From the NCBI GenBank assembly GCA_001695595.3, contig MBPM02000082.1, forward strand, positions 277,818 through 341,817: a stretch of 64,000 nt of DNA. The letters are read 5' to 3'. The notes under the pieces were generated by a model that was not told the DNA's origin, made no database searches, and saw nothing but the letters and a program-made list of their open reading frames with translations. Position numbers and translations under genes: made by a program. The stretch is from Plasmopara viticola (lineage: Eukaryota; Oomycota; Peronosporomycetes; Peronosporales; Peronosporaceae). Positions 24,816-33,954 of this stretch are shown here, one piece after another. Positions within the stretch are counted from its first letter, which is position 1, and the number at the start of each line of letters is the position of its first letter.

Positions 24816-25946
24816 ATGAAGTTTCTGTTTACTGCACTCACTGCCTTGCCACTACTCACGACCGTGATCAAGGGGTCCCCTATGCTTCAACAAGCTAATA
24901 AGAAGAAGCCTGCTGGTCAGCCGATAGAGCCACCAGCGGAGCAATCGTCAGAGCCGTCAGGTGATGGCTGCACCCTTACAGGCACGTACAAAAAGGGCAC
25001 CAGTATTTCGTCGTGCGATACGATTACAGTCGATTCGCTGACTGTGCCGGCTGGTGTCACGTTAGACCTGAGCGCGGCCAAAAAAGGTGCTGTCATTCAA
25101 TTTCTCGGCACGACCACGTTCGGCACGCAACTATGGGCAGGTCCTCTTGTAAGCGTCGGAGGAACTGACTTGACGGTCAAGGGGCCAGGGATTCTTGAGG
25201 GCCAAGGGACTTGGTATTGGGAAAAGGGTCCATCCATTTTGCGTCCTATCTTTTTCAAGCTGCAAAGTGCTATCAACTCGGTCGTTTCTGACTTTACCAT
25301 CATGAATATGCCGTACCGTACCTTCAGTGTCGTAAACTGCATACACACGACAATTACTGGCATCACTATTGACTCTAGTGCTGGCAACGGTTTGGCAAAG
25401 AATACGGACGGTTTCGGCCTGACCAAGAATGACTATCTCACGATCACGAAGTGTAAGATCTATAACCAGGACGATTGTTTGGCCATGCAATCTAGCACAA
25501 ACACTGTCTTCAGCAACAACTACTGCCGTGATAGTCACGGAATTTCGATCGGCTCGGTTGGCGGTAACGCCGTGGACCAGTCGACTACTGTGATGGGTCT
25601 TACGGTTCAAGGCAACACGATCGAGAACAGCGAAAACGGCCTTCGCATCAAGACTATCATTGGTCTTAAGGGTTTGATCTCAAATGTGAAGTACATTAAC
25701 AACAAGGTCGTGAACGTGGACAACGCCATCAGTATACACTCGGACTACAGCAAGGAAAGAGGCCGTTACTTGGGTTCACCCACCAGTCTTGTGACCATTA
25801 AGGGTGTCACGATTTCAGGTCTTTCGGGCACCGCTAGAAATTTGTACGACATTGTGGCTAATCCGGATGCTGTGTCTGGCTGTGCTTTTTCGGGTCTATC
25901 GGTGGTGACGTCATTCGAAGGCATCATTTCTGGAATAACTCCATGA
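24816..25946 (+). CDS. Polygalacturonase PG2 (GH28), secreted
   Basis: 376 residues, nearly identical to PG1: signal peptide 1-20, linker 21-50, beta-helix 51-376. Catalytic and binding residues are N196-T197-D198, D219-D220, H241 and R277-K279. The glycine that normally precedes the histidine is serine (SHG). Cysteines at 52/67, 175, 213, 221, 237 and 356 fit a disulfide-bonded extracellular protein. The role would be pectin depolymerisation during growth on or in plants. The frame is open 168 nt upstream of the chosen ATG, but only with a non-ATG first codon, and the signal peptide and core promoter fix the start at 24,816. It converges on PG3, with about 2.7 kb between the two stop codons. 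The long antisense frames inside it are shadows of the coding strand. Confidence 0.95.
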   Translation: MKFLFTALTALPLLTTVIKGSPMLQQANKKKPAGQPIEPPAEQSSEPSGDGCTLTGTYKKGTSISSCDTITVDSLTVPAGVTLDLSAAKKGAVIQFLGTTTFGTQLWAGPLVSVGGTDLTVKGPGILEGQGTWYWEKGPSILRPIFFKLQSAINSVVSDFTIMNMPYRTFSVVNCIHTTITGITIDSSAGNGLAKNTDGFGLTKNDYLTITKCKIYNQDDCLAMQSSTNTVFSNNYCRDSHGISIGSVGGNAVDQSTTVMGLTVQGNTIENSENGLRIKTIIGLKGLISNVKYINNKVVNVDNAISIHSDYSKERGRYLGSPTSLVTIKGVTISGLSGTARNLYDIVANPDAVSGCAFSGLSVVTSFEGIISGITP

Positions 25947-26062
25947 AAGATACGCAATAATTCTCATGCCAATTGAGAATATGTGACCAATTAAATGGTA
26001 AAATTGTATGGAGTAGTAACATCCTTGCTTGGGCTGTAATAAATTTGAGTGTATCGTTCATG

Positions 26063-28704
26063 GCATCATTTATATTGTAATTGCTTATCATCCTATATCC
26101 GTCCTTTTTATGTTTTTATCCTATCTGCCAATTATACACAATTGCGAGACCTTGTTTGTTCCTTTTGTATCGAGTAGTGCGGTAACAAAGGAGGCGTTCG
26201 AAAAGATCAAAGGCTATTTGGTGAGCAACTTATAACTATCTCTGGTGTAATCAATGAGTGCAATTGAAAGTTGGCTTAACTTAATTCGTAAATTCATCCT
26301 ACCTATGCTTATGTATGTATACGCACTCTAAGAAAAATAAGGCACTTTAGTGCCCAATGCTGGCTTCCTTTCGCTGCATTATGACACGAATGAAGTGAAC
26401 GCGAAGGCGTGTTACCGAGCCACACGACCACGAGAGGCCACTTCATCGAATAGGCTTACTTTTGAATTGAAATACGGAGTGTCAGAACCCTTTTGGCGAG
26501 CCAAGCAAACTTTCTCGGAGCGATATAACTACACGCTCGATGATCGAGACGTTACCCGAAGGCCTTGAGGATAAGATGTCCAGTTCATATCTTGGCAAAC
26601 AAAGTCGAGGCCGTCAGCGTTACATTTTACAAGCAACTGAGTGGCGCCCGCCAGACGGCAGTCGTAAGCAATACTATAACAATGAGCACTCACTGCAGCG
26701 GATAAAGGTGGGACCTGAAGTGCATTATTGACCAGCGCCGTCGCCAGAAAAAACCCAGTATTTTATAGAGTGGAGGGAAAAGCTTTATCGAAAGAGCTCA
26801 TGGAGACTTGAAATCCCGGTACGGCAAGATTGCCCTAAAGGGTTATTTATGCTCAGCGTCTTCAACATACCTACGCTCTCTGTTATTAAAATAAGAAGTG
26901 TTGAGTCGACACGCCGGGAACTTGTGATCACTGCTTTGAAGATTGTTTTGTTGCACATTTGAAAGTGTTTCAAACTGCGAGCAGAGCATTCAGCATTCAG
27001 TGCTTTCGTATCTGGCACTTAAGTTGATTTGTCATCTTCTGACATTTTCTGAGGCCTGAGCACTATTGGTAGGGCTCGCAGGATTAGCAGCGAGCGTCCG
27101 TTTTTCAGAGCGGACACTCCTAACAGCGGTATTTTCATAGATATATCAATTTGCCTTGGAGCTGCGCGTACATTACGCCGAGCATTTGTTGGGGCCAAAG
27201 CTCCGACGCAATAGGCGCCCATGGCACCCTATGAAGCCTTTCAGGCTTACACTTTGCCACGGAAGCGCGATGCATTCCGCTTTGACTGCATTTTCAATCA
27301 TACCTTTAAAGGCACTATTCATGAACTATAAGTACCGGTAGGGTGTCTAGCTTGCCAGCGCGCGATATATTACAATGGTACCAAGGATCGAATATACAAC
27401 CTCGTACACTTGCGCGTATAATTAGCAGTCTACCACTGCTTCCTCTATTGAGCCAAAGCTTAAAAACTAAGATTGCATGGTGTAATTGATCATCACAAAC
27501 CCGCCATGATGAAGTAGATCCTCCGCATCCAACCCAACTGGCAATTAACTTCTTTTCACACTTTGTATGCACCCTACCCTTCAATGCTTTTAGGCAAGAC
27601 GGAAGTGAGCTTTGTTGGCTCGTTCGAAAAAGGCACAGATCATCAATGTCCGAGCCAAAGCAGCAGTGTAGCTTTGCTTGACAGCAGTTATCCATCACGT
27701 CTAGACCCGAATCAGCGGGTCGCTGGTGAAACTTACAGTTCGGCTGCTTCATTGTATGTGAAAAGGACACAAAACATTGAGGTAACGGTGTGTGCTCAGT
27801 GGTTGGCCCGACCTCTCGGCTAAAAAGTGCACAATGCCGCGCAACCGCGATCAAAGCCGTCTAAGTGATCGTCGATACCTCTTAAAATCAAACGAGAAGG
27901 TTCTAGTTTCACTTGTTTCAAAAGACGAAATCTTGTATATCGGCTAAATCCACGAAAAGCGTTGCCGTCGGATTTTTTTAGCCTGTGCTGCCTGGGCTCT
28001 TAACCACTCACTTTTCTCGTACAGCTTGAGCATCATGGCGAACATCAGTTGCTTGAAAAAAGGATAAGGTGCAAATGCGGCCGCATCCTTAGGCCTGTTA
28101 ATTTCAGAGAATTGTCCGAGCAATGCGTACCTTTCACCCGGCGGATGTGGGAAGGCGTTTTTCTTTAATCCCGAAACTTATATATGTATACAATCTACCT
28201 GCATGAGCTTGAAATACTACAAAGCGCTACTAGGTGGAGGAAGATCACACAGAATATTGCACAAAGGAGACGTGCATCGATGTACTATCCCTGCAATTCA
28301 AAGACTTATCAATTAAAACATTTGTGTTATATTTCTCTATATGACTTGATTTATCCGTGTTATTAGGCACGTAATTATTCCCTCGAAATGCCACCATTTC
28401 CAAATCTCCATTTAACAATTGGCCAGCTTATACCGCAAAAGATCGGCTTGATGCAATGCCATTTGCAAGTATCGCCTCGAGTAGTCGCCACTAGTTGGTC
28501 TACATTCTTCGCCAACATTCGCTACAGCTACAAGAATGTTGAGGGAGTCATACCGCTATTTCTTCTGAATCAAAGTCAAAAGAGAACGAGATTATCCGTA
28601 TGCAAAATCATTTGTATTCATGCGTTCGCTGTACAACTACATTTAACTACACTATGCGCCTCTTGTAGATTCAATGATCTACTACATACAACATGATGCA
28701 TCAC
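26063..28704. other. Intergenic stretch with probable element debris
   Basis: Two abutting plus-strand frames at 26,350-26,730 look moderately coding but shift frame and match nothing I recognise. A 179-codon minus-strand frame at 27,315-27,854 begins in a region with a competing plus-strand frame and has no recognisable domain. A segment at 28,425-28,470 (AGCTTATACCGCAAAAGATCG) recurs near 10,735 and 39,540 and marks a dispersed repeat. No intact gene is claimed. Confidence 0.5.
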
Positions 28705-29862
28705 TTAAAAAGATACTCCAGGGGGTGCCCCAGAAATAGTGCCTTTCGATGAAGCGCTGACAGATATGCCCGAAAATGTCCAGTCAGACACAGCTTTCGG
28801 ATTAGCCACAATGTCGTACAATTCCGTAGCAGTACCCGTGAGGCCTGAAATCGTGACATCCGCGATGGTCACAAGACTAGAAGGTGAGCCTGAGTAGCGG
28901 CCACTGGCCTTGCTGTAGTCCGAATGTATGACGATGGCGTTCCTTACGTTCAAGACCTTGTTGTCAATGTATTTTACGCTCGAGATCATACCCTTGAGTC
29001 CAATGATAGCCTTGATACGAAGGCCGTTTTCACTGCTCTCAATCGTGTTGTCTTGAGCCGTAAGACCTGCGACTGTAGTCGACTGGTCTACGACGTTGCC
29101 ACCAATTGAGCCGATCGAGATACCGTGACCGTAGCAGCAGTAGTTGTTGCTGAAAATAGTATTCGTGCTGGATTGCATGGCCAAACAGTCGTCCTGATTG
29201 TAGATCTTACAATTCGTGATCGTAACATGGTCATTCTTCGTCAGGCCGAAGCCGTCCGTATTTTTCGCCAACCCGTTGCCAGCCCTCGAGTCGATAGTGA
29301 TGCCATCAATTGTCGTGTATTTGCATGTCACGATGCTAAATGTATGGTATGGCATGTTCAGAATAGTAAAGTCGGAAAGGATGGAGTTTACTGCACTTTG
29401 CAGCTTAAAAAAGACAGGACGGGTTATAGCTGGGCCCTGCTTCCAATACCAAGCCCCTTGACCGTCAAGAACACCTGATCCCTTGACTGTTAAGTCGGTT
29501 CCTCCGACACTCACAAGAGGACCCTCCCAGCTTTGGGTGCAGAACGTCGTAGTGCCAATAAATGTAATGACAGCACCTTGCTTGGCTGCGCTAAGGTCCA
29601 AGGTGACTCCAGATGGCACAGTCAGCGAATCGATTGTAATCGTACTGCACGACGAGATGTCGGTCCCTTCCTTGTATGTGCCCATAAGATTACAGGCATT
29701 GCCTGACGACCCTAACAATCGTTTTGCCAGTATCGGATCTAGCGATTGCTGGTCGATAGGCTGTGTATTGTTAATCTCATCGACTGGGTGCAGCAAAAGG
29801 GACCCCTCAATCGTGTTCGATAGCAATGTGAAGACGTAGAATGCACTTGAAAAGAGCTTCAT
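28705..29862 (-). CDS. Polygalacturonase PG3 (GH28), secreted
   Basis: 385 residues: signal peptide (about 1-20), a linker of about 35 residues unlike that of PG1/2, then the GH28 beta-helix. Motifs are N201-T202-D203, D224-D225, G245-H246-G247 (the canonical GHG) and R282-I283-K284, so all residues expected for acid/base chemistry and substrate binding are present. The start at 29,862 is the first ATG giving a signal peptide; an initiator-like TCATTATCCAT lies about 50-60 nt upstream. There are no introns. The protein is clearly paralogous to PG1/PG2 but diverged throughout, including additional cysteines at C108 and C242-C243. It ends with an extra short tail (GAPPGVSF). Orientation is convergent with PG2 and divergent from the relic upstream module at 30.9 kb. 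Confidence 0.95.
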   Translation of the reverse strand: MKLFSSAFYVFTLLSNTIEGSLLLHPVDEINNTQPIDQQSLDPILAKRLLGSSGNACNLMGTYKEGTDISSCSTITIDSLTVPSGVTLDLSAAKQGAVITFIGTTTFCTQSWEGPLVSVGGTDLTVKGSGVLDGQGAWYWKQGPAITRPVFFKLQSAVNSILSDFTILNMPYHTFSIVTCKYTTIDGITIDSRAGNGLAKNTDGFGLTKNDHVTITNCKIYNQDDCLAMQSSTNTIFSNNYCCYGHGISIGSIGGNVVDQSTTVAGLTAQDNTIESSENGLRIKAIIGLKGMISSVKYIDNKVLNVRNAIVIHSDYSKASGRYSGSPSSLVTIADVTISGLTGTATELYDIVANPKAVSDWTFSGISVSASSKGTISGAPPGVSF

Positions 29863-29910
29863 GGTTAGATTAGCAGTCCGAGGTGGGAGGTCTTGCACTA
29901 TATTTGCCGA

Positions 29911-29921
29911 ATGGATAATGA
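29911..29921 (-). promoter_or_regulatory. Core promoter (initiator-like) of PG3
   Basis: Minus strand TCATTATCCAT, the same initiator as at PG1/PG2 although the downstream TTT is replaced. It lies 50-59 nt before the ATG. The following GTGCAAGACCTCC is also shared with PG1/PG2. Confidence 0.6.
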
Positions 29922-30149
29922 TTTGGCCAAACAACGTCTTGGTTTTTCGAAAACTATGGCAGAGCATGCATGTCCACATTGCACATCAAATGCTGACGAA
30001 TACGCACAACCGGTCACAATGTTCGATTAGACCTAACACGGTTCAACAATTGCTGGGTCCGATGGTGTGGGGAATTCAGAACCACAACAGCCTTCAAGCT
30101 CTATCGCTTAGAGTATAGTGTTAGCACCCAAGGCTTGCACCAATGCTCT

Positions 30150-30227
30150 GGTTATGTCACTATGGCGTACACGCGCACACAAGCGAAATTGTGCAAGCGA
30201 CTAAGCACGTACATGCCAGCGGGTTTT
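30150..30227 (-). promoter_or_regulatory. Conserved upstream module of PG3
   Basis: Minus strand reads CGCTGGCATGTACGTGC, then TCGCTTGCACAATTTCGC, then TGTGCGCGTGTACGCCATAG and TGACATAACC. It has the same order as in PG1/PG2 with a longer spacer and ends about 288 bp before the start codon. Confidence 0.65.
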
Positions 30228-30239
30228 TGAGAATCAAGC

Positions 30240-30920
30240 GCCACTCAGCAGACACTCATTGCAATTGTACCCTTGATTGCAGCATGCAATAGAGCCTACG
30301 AAGTACCAAAGAGAGTGAATGCCTTAATAGATGTATTAGCTATAGTGTCCGAAAACCACAGTCTTTCGAAAAATTAGGTAGCAACGCATCTACAACATGC
30401 GCAGTTATGCTCGGTATTCGTGCGAAATTGACGCATAGTCCTAAATTTATCTATCAGGTACAAAATAGCCAAGCAGGCAGCCATTGAAACAAAGGTGTAC
30501 CAGAATACGTCAACTCCTTGTCGCGACGTCTACTGAAAGCGCAAAATCAAAACGCTGATGACGACCCTTCCCCACGCAACGCTTAAGATTTCAGCCCAAT
30601 ATGCTCGATTGCAGCGTCACGAGACTGTATGTTGTCGATATTTTGCAATCGACTACGACTTGCGTTCAATATTTGTACAGAGTCGAGCCACCAAAGCAAA
30701 AAATTGTCAAGGTGATTCCCAAACACGTTCAAGACACGTAAGAAATGCAATGTCCGCGTATAGCCCATTTTAAAAGAACTGTCCCTACAAGAAAGTAAAG
30801 CTGTCACCTTGTCATGCGCCTACTACACGCACGCATAGTTCGACTTTTGGTGAGCACGCAATAATCTGTAGGCTCTATCAAATGATCTGCTGACCTTCAA
30901 TAAAGGGTGCATCAATCACG
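30240..30920. other. Distal upstream DNA shared with the PG2 side
   Basis: 30,380-30,520 aligns in the plus orientation with 24,205-24,350 (landmarks CAACGCATCTACAACATGCG, TATTCGTGCGA and AAAATAGCC.AGCAG). It therefore belongs to the plus-oriented relic copy that follows, not to PG3. The remainder has no gene that can be supported. Confidence 0.5.
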
Positions 30921-31140
30921 TGCTGGCATGTATATGTCACTAGACATATACATGCGACCAGCGACTAGACATTGTCTAGTCGCTTGCACACTTTCGCATT
31001 TGTGCGCATGACTAGACATTTCGCATTCGTGCGCATGTACGCCATAATGACATAACCTGAGCATTGGTGCAATTGAGTTTTAACGATGAAACTTGTATGC
31101 AGTTGTGATCCACACCAACGGACCCGGCAAAAGTTGAAAT
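30921..31140 (+). pseudogene. Polygalacturonase relic 3: upstream region only, gene lost
   Basis: The module parts TGCTGGCATG, TCGCTTGCACA, TGTGCGCATG and GTACGCCATAATGACATAACC appear in order on the plus strand, interrupted by palindromic insertions. They are followed at 31,100-31,140 by GATCCACACCAACGGACCCG and GCAAAAGTTGAAAT, matching the PG2 region just after its module. Beyond that no coding similarity to the enzyme remains, so the gene body was deleted or replaced. Confidence 0.7.
30926..30984. repeat. Two adjacent perfect palindromes within the relic-3 upstream module
   Basis: Arms GCATGTATATGTC (30,926-30,938) and GACATATACATGC (30,943-30,955) flank ACTA. Five bases later AGCGACTAGACA (30,960-30,971) and TGTCTAGTCGCT (30,973-30,984) flank a single T. 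The motif CTAGACA recurs again at about 31,013 before a partial duplication of CGCAT(T)..GTGCGCATG. Confidence 0.9.
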
Positions 31141-31387
31141 TTTTTACCGCTAAACTCCGGCTTTGTCACGATATCAGATCTCACGGGTTTTGCCACGAAA
31201 TCGAACGCGAAATTTGTTTCCGGCTAACAAGATGTGGGCCACCCTCACATCTTGTTTCCGACAACGCCCTATGTCTCTTCTCCAATAAGTGTATACAAAG
31301 AAGCACAAAATTGCCTTTAATTTTTATAAATTGTAACAATTATGATTGCATCGCTTCAGATATTTAAAGAAGTCTAGATAAGCCAAT

Positions 31388-31700
31388 TTAAGATCTGAGT
31401 GCCGCAGCGCGCGCCACACGTTCGATCAGCTTAAGTCGACGTTCTGGCAGCTCGCACGATTAATATTTACGGTAACATTGATGTTGGTAACAGCCTATGC
31501 TCAACCATTTTGTACACAAAAATAACTTTACTTGTTTGCTTTCATGATTGTCCTTGGCCCGATCTCTATAAATCTGACTTGCTCTAATTAATGTGGAGTC
31601 CGGCAAAGCCACAATAGCATCCAAAGACTTGCACATAATTGCGTCAGTAGTAACACCCATTTGGCGACGAACTACACAATTATGCTCTGTCATAAGCGTT
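31388..31700 (-). pseudogene. NUDIX hydrolase relic, C-terminal end
   Basis: The minus strand from about 31,455 to the TAA at 31,388 encodes ELPERR.KLIERVARAAA, which aligns with the last exon of the intact gene (ELVEMVARAAAG before its stop); the nucleotides GTGGCGCGCGCTGCGGCA are identical. Upstream, around 31,545-31,580, GATCGGGCCAAGGA resembles the DWAES exon-2 end and is followed by a GTAAAG splice-donor-like site. The NUDIX box itself is not recognisable, so this is a truncated, decayed paralogue. It sits tail to tail with polygalacturonase relic 3, as the intact NUDIX does with relic 1. Confidence 0.65.
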
Positions 31701-31879
31701 TATGTCTGATGACACAAATCGGAGACTGACTGAATTGATCGTTGATAGCAGAAGTCTGTTGAAACCCTGGTCTACCTGACTTGTCATATGTTTGAATGGA
31801 AATAGAATTATCGACTAAACAATAGCTCGATCGCATTACTTCAACAGGATCTTGTGGCTACGAGCAACCTTCGAGACCG

Positions 31880-32430
31880 TTTGAGACATGACGTTCGCTT
31901 TGCAAACCCGCTTGGCAACGCCTGACACCATGTGTTGTCATCCACATCGAAGGTGCGTACCGTGTCACCAAGTACTTGATGAAGGTGCTCGGAATCAGAG
32001 CTGGTCTGAAATTTCTTTACAATTTACGGCTTGGCTTGACGCCATTATTTTCAAGCACTTCCTGCATTTTAACTTTGTGGACGCCATGCCCTGATCAAAG
32101 ATGCAAACTTGCGTACGAGGATGACGACAGAACTACTCGTTGTGTAAGTCATGTGCCACCGTCTTGGCTTCCTTGAAAGTCAGCGGAGCAATTGCAAAAA
32201 GCCCCTCGCAGGGTCAAACATGATGTACTTCTTGCCAGTAGGTGTGTGCATGTGGGGCCCAACTAAATTAACGCATACAACCTTCTACGGCTCAAAAACG
32301 AGATCTGCTGAAGGCATTTAACCATCATTTTTCATGTCTCTTTTGCATCTTTGGCAAACATCACAGCGGCTTATTAGATCGTCCACCTGGCACCTGTTGT
32401 TGATCCATGTGAGGTGGTGCGATTCTTACC
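31880..32430 (-). pseudogene. Ty3/Gypsy-type retrotransposon integrase relic
   Basis: Minus-strand translation gives the end of the integrase zinc-binding domain (VDDLISRCDVCQRCKRD at about 32,405-32,355). The start of the catalytic core follows (VVCVNLVGPH, at about 32,285-32,255), and after a frame change come LTFKEAKTVAHDLHNE and FCRHPRTQVCIFDQG. The last of these carries the second catalytic aspartate of the D,D-35-E fold. At least three in-frame stops and one frameshift interrupt it. No LTRs, reverse transcriptase or RNase H could be recognised beside it. It is an old fragment, not an active element. Confidence 0.8.
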
Positions 32431-32994
32431 AGGCTGTACTTCAGGTTTCACCTTAGATTTATAGGCTATGTACTAAAAGTGCTTTCGCTAAAAATTCAAA
32501 TAGTTTCAGCTATCAGCGGATCTTGTGCTGCTGGTCCTTGTCGAGAAGCACCCGTCGAGATCATGCGCTGAGGATCTTGACCAATTTTGACAACGCTGAT
32601 TACACTCCTCCCGCAACCTTCAGCACATAGCGCTCGGCGTGAAGTTTAACATGCGCTCGTAAAACAACCATAAGGCCACCTCGACCGATAGTGCGGCGTC
32701 CAAGATAAAATGTTGTCTTCAGAGCCAAGATCCTATCGCGGCCGACTTAGTCGTGAGCTGTGGAAACTAAATTTACATTGCCTACTATCAGCACTTTGAA
32801 ATATGTCACCTCTCGTCTTTCGCATCGTAATGCAATCAGTTAGAATCTTGTGCGAGCACATCAAGCGTAAATGTGCGAGAGCAAATGTGACTTGCTGTTG
32901 CTCAGGTAATTACATCGAGTAGCGCAGTAGATACAGGATTCTCGGTGACTAATTGTTTTGGTGAGTAAGCAGGATCAGCAAGAAGTGAAGTTGC
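32431..32994. other. Probable remainder of the Gypsy relic, no gene
   Basis: Stops occur in all frames. The minus strand just upstream of the integrase fragment reads HLTWINN..., consistent with the region preceding the zinc finger in Gypsy integrases. Beyond about 32,480 nothing is recognisable. Confidence 0.4.
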
Positions 32995-33330
32995 GTGTGT
33001 CGTGGCCGGTGTTTATGCTGTTGTGGTAGATGTTGGCTAAAATTTTGGTTTCTATATCTCGAAATAGGTCTCTGTGGCCTCTACGTCCTTATATCTCACC
33101 GTCGTGTTCTTGGCGCTGTACTCGCTAATGTTGTGGCTATGGGATTTGTGATTGTCGCATCAGTTCTGCTTCTGAAAGCGAAGATCGTTAAGAAAAATAT
33201 ATGATTGTCATACGACGGAGAGCCTCGTCAAAATGCTTGAAATCTTCGAGACCTATGATAGACGTATTGACCGTCACGAAAGTAGCCAAGACAGCTTTCG
33301 TAGAAAGCTAGGGAGAGCTCTGATATAACT
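32995..33330 (+). pseudogene. Fragment of an unrecognised membrane protein gene
   Basis: A frame through 33,204 encodes a strongly hydrophobic stretch (GAVLANVVAMGFVIVASVLL) followed by KAKIVKK, i.e. a membrane helix with a basic cytoplasmic end. It stops shortly afterwards. In another frame, 33,180-33,327 encodes a plausible soluble tail (MLEIFETYDRRIDRHE, then SFRRKLGRAL) ending in a TAA. The two together look like the last membrane helix and C-terminal tail of one protein separated by a frameshift or an unspotted intron. I do not recognise the family. Confidence 0.3.
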
Positions 33331-33527
33331 GACTAACCCTTAAGATGCCGATTATACCGAAACCGCTTGCACTTTGTCGGCCACTCTTGCCATGCTGTAA
33401 TCAAAATGAAGAATCTTCAGTGCTACGCAATCGCTTGGGTCTTATGTGCTGGTGCATACCCTTTGCTCGACGGACGTCACCCGTCGGTGGGCTTAAGGGT
33501 AGCCTTGAGCAGAAAAGGGGAAATGAC

Positions 33528-33726
33528 GTGGCGTGAGCGAACGAATTGAGCTCTATATGCTGTATGTCCGAAGTTGCAAATAGTACTTGACTTGATAGAT
33601 TGTGTTAGCAGGTGTCTGCTGACGCCGTGGCGTGAGCGAACGAATTGAGCTCTATATGCTGTATGACTGAATTTGCAAATTATAGTTGACTTGATTAATT
33701 GTTGTTAGCAGGTGTATGCTGACGCC
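33528..33726 (+). repeat. Two tandem ~100-bp copies
   Basis: Starting with GTGGCGTGAGCGAACGAATT, the unit 33,528-33,626 is repeated at 33,627-33,726, and the first bases (GTGGCG) recur at 33,727. Copies differ by scattered substitutions, e.g. GTCCGAAGTTGC versus GACTGAATTTGC. The unit is unrelated in sequence to the large satellite, despite a similar length. Confidence 0.85.
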
Positions 33727-33910
33727 GTGGCGCTAGCAGCGCGATGGTTAAGTGAGACCTTGATTTCGATCTACGCAAATTTAGCGATGTCGACTTCGGT
33801 GGTCCGCCATCATTGGGCGAAGATAAATGCGGTCTGATCCCCAATGAAGTCGGTAAACGCCAAGAGAATACTTTTCAAGCGTGGAACGACACATACTAGC
33901 CGGCTAATCA

Positions 33911-33954
33911 GTAAGCTTGATGAAGCTTACTTGGGCTTGATGAAGCCCAAGTAA
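33911..33954. repeat. Twin hairpins sharing the same loop
   Basis: GTAAGCTT-GATG-AAGCTTAC (33,911-33,930) is followed immediately by TTGGGCTT-GATG-AAGCCCAA (33,931-33,950). The second stem extends to 12 bp (33,927-33,938 with 33,943-33,954), overlapping the 3' arm of the first. The loops are identical and stem differences are compensated. Confidence 0.85.

Larger units (their letters stand above)
24427..26062 (+). repeat. Right arm of polygalacturonase inverted repeat
   Basis: Mirror of 21,005-22,640 around 23,533.5. It includes the entire PG2 gene, its 3' flank to GTATCGTTCATG at 26,062, and a more diverged upstream region. Confidence 0.9.

Noticed and set aside
27315..27854. 179-codon minus-strand open frame
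   Set aside because: No recognisable family, no convincing codon pattern, overlaps a competing plus-strand frame and ends in decayed repeat DNA. Chance openness is more likely.
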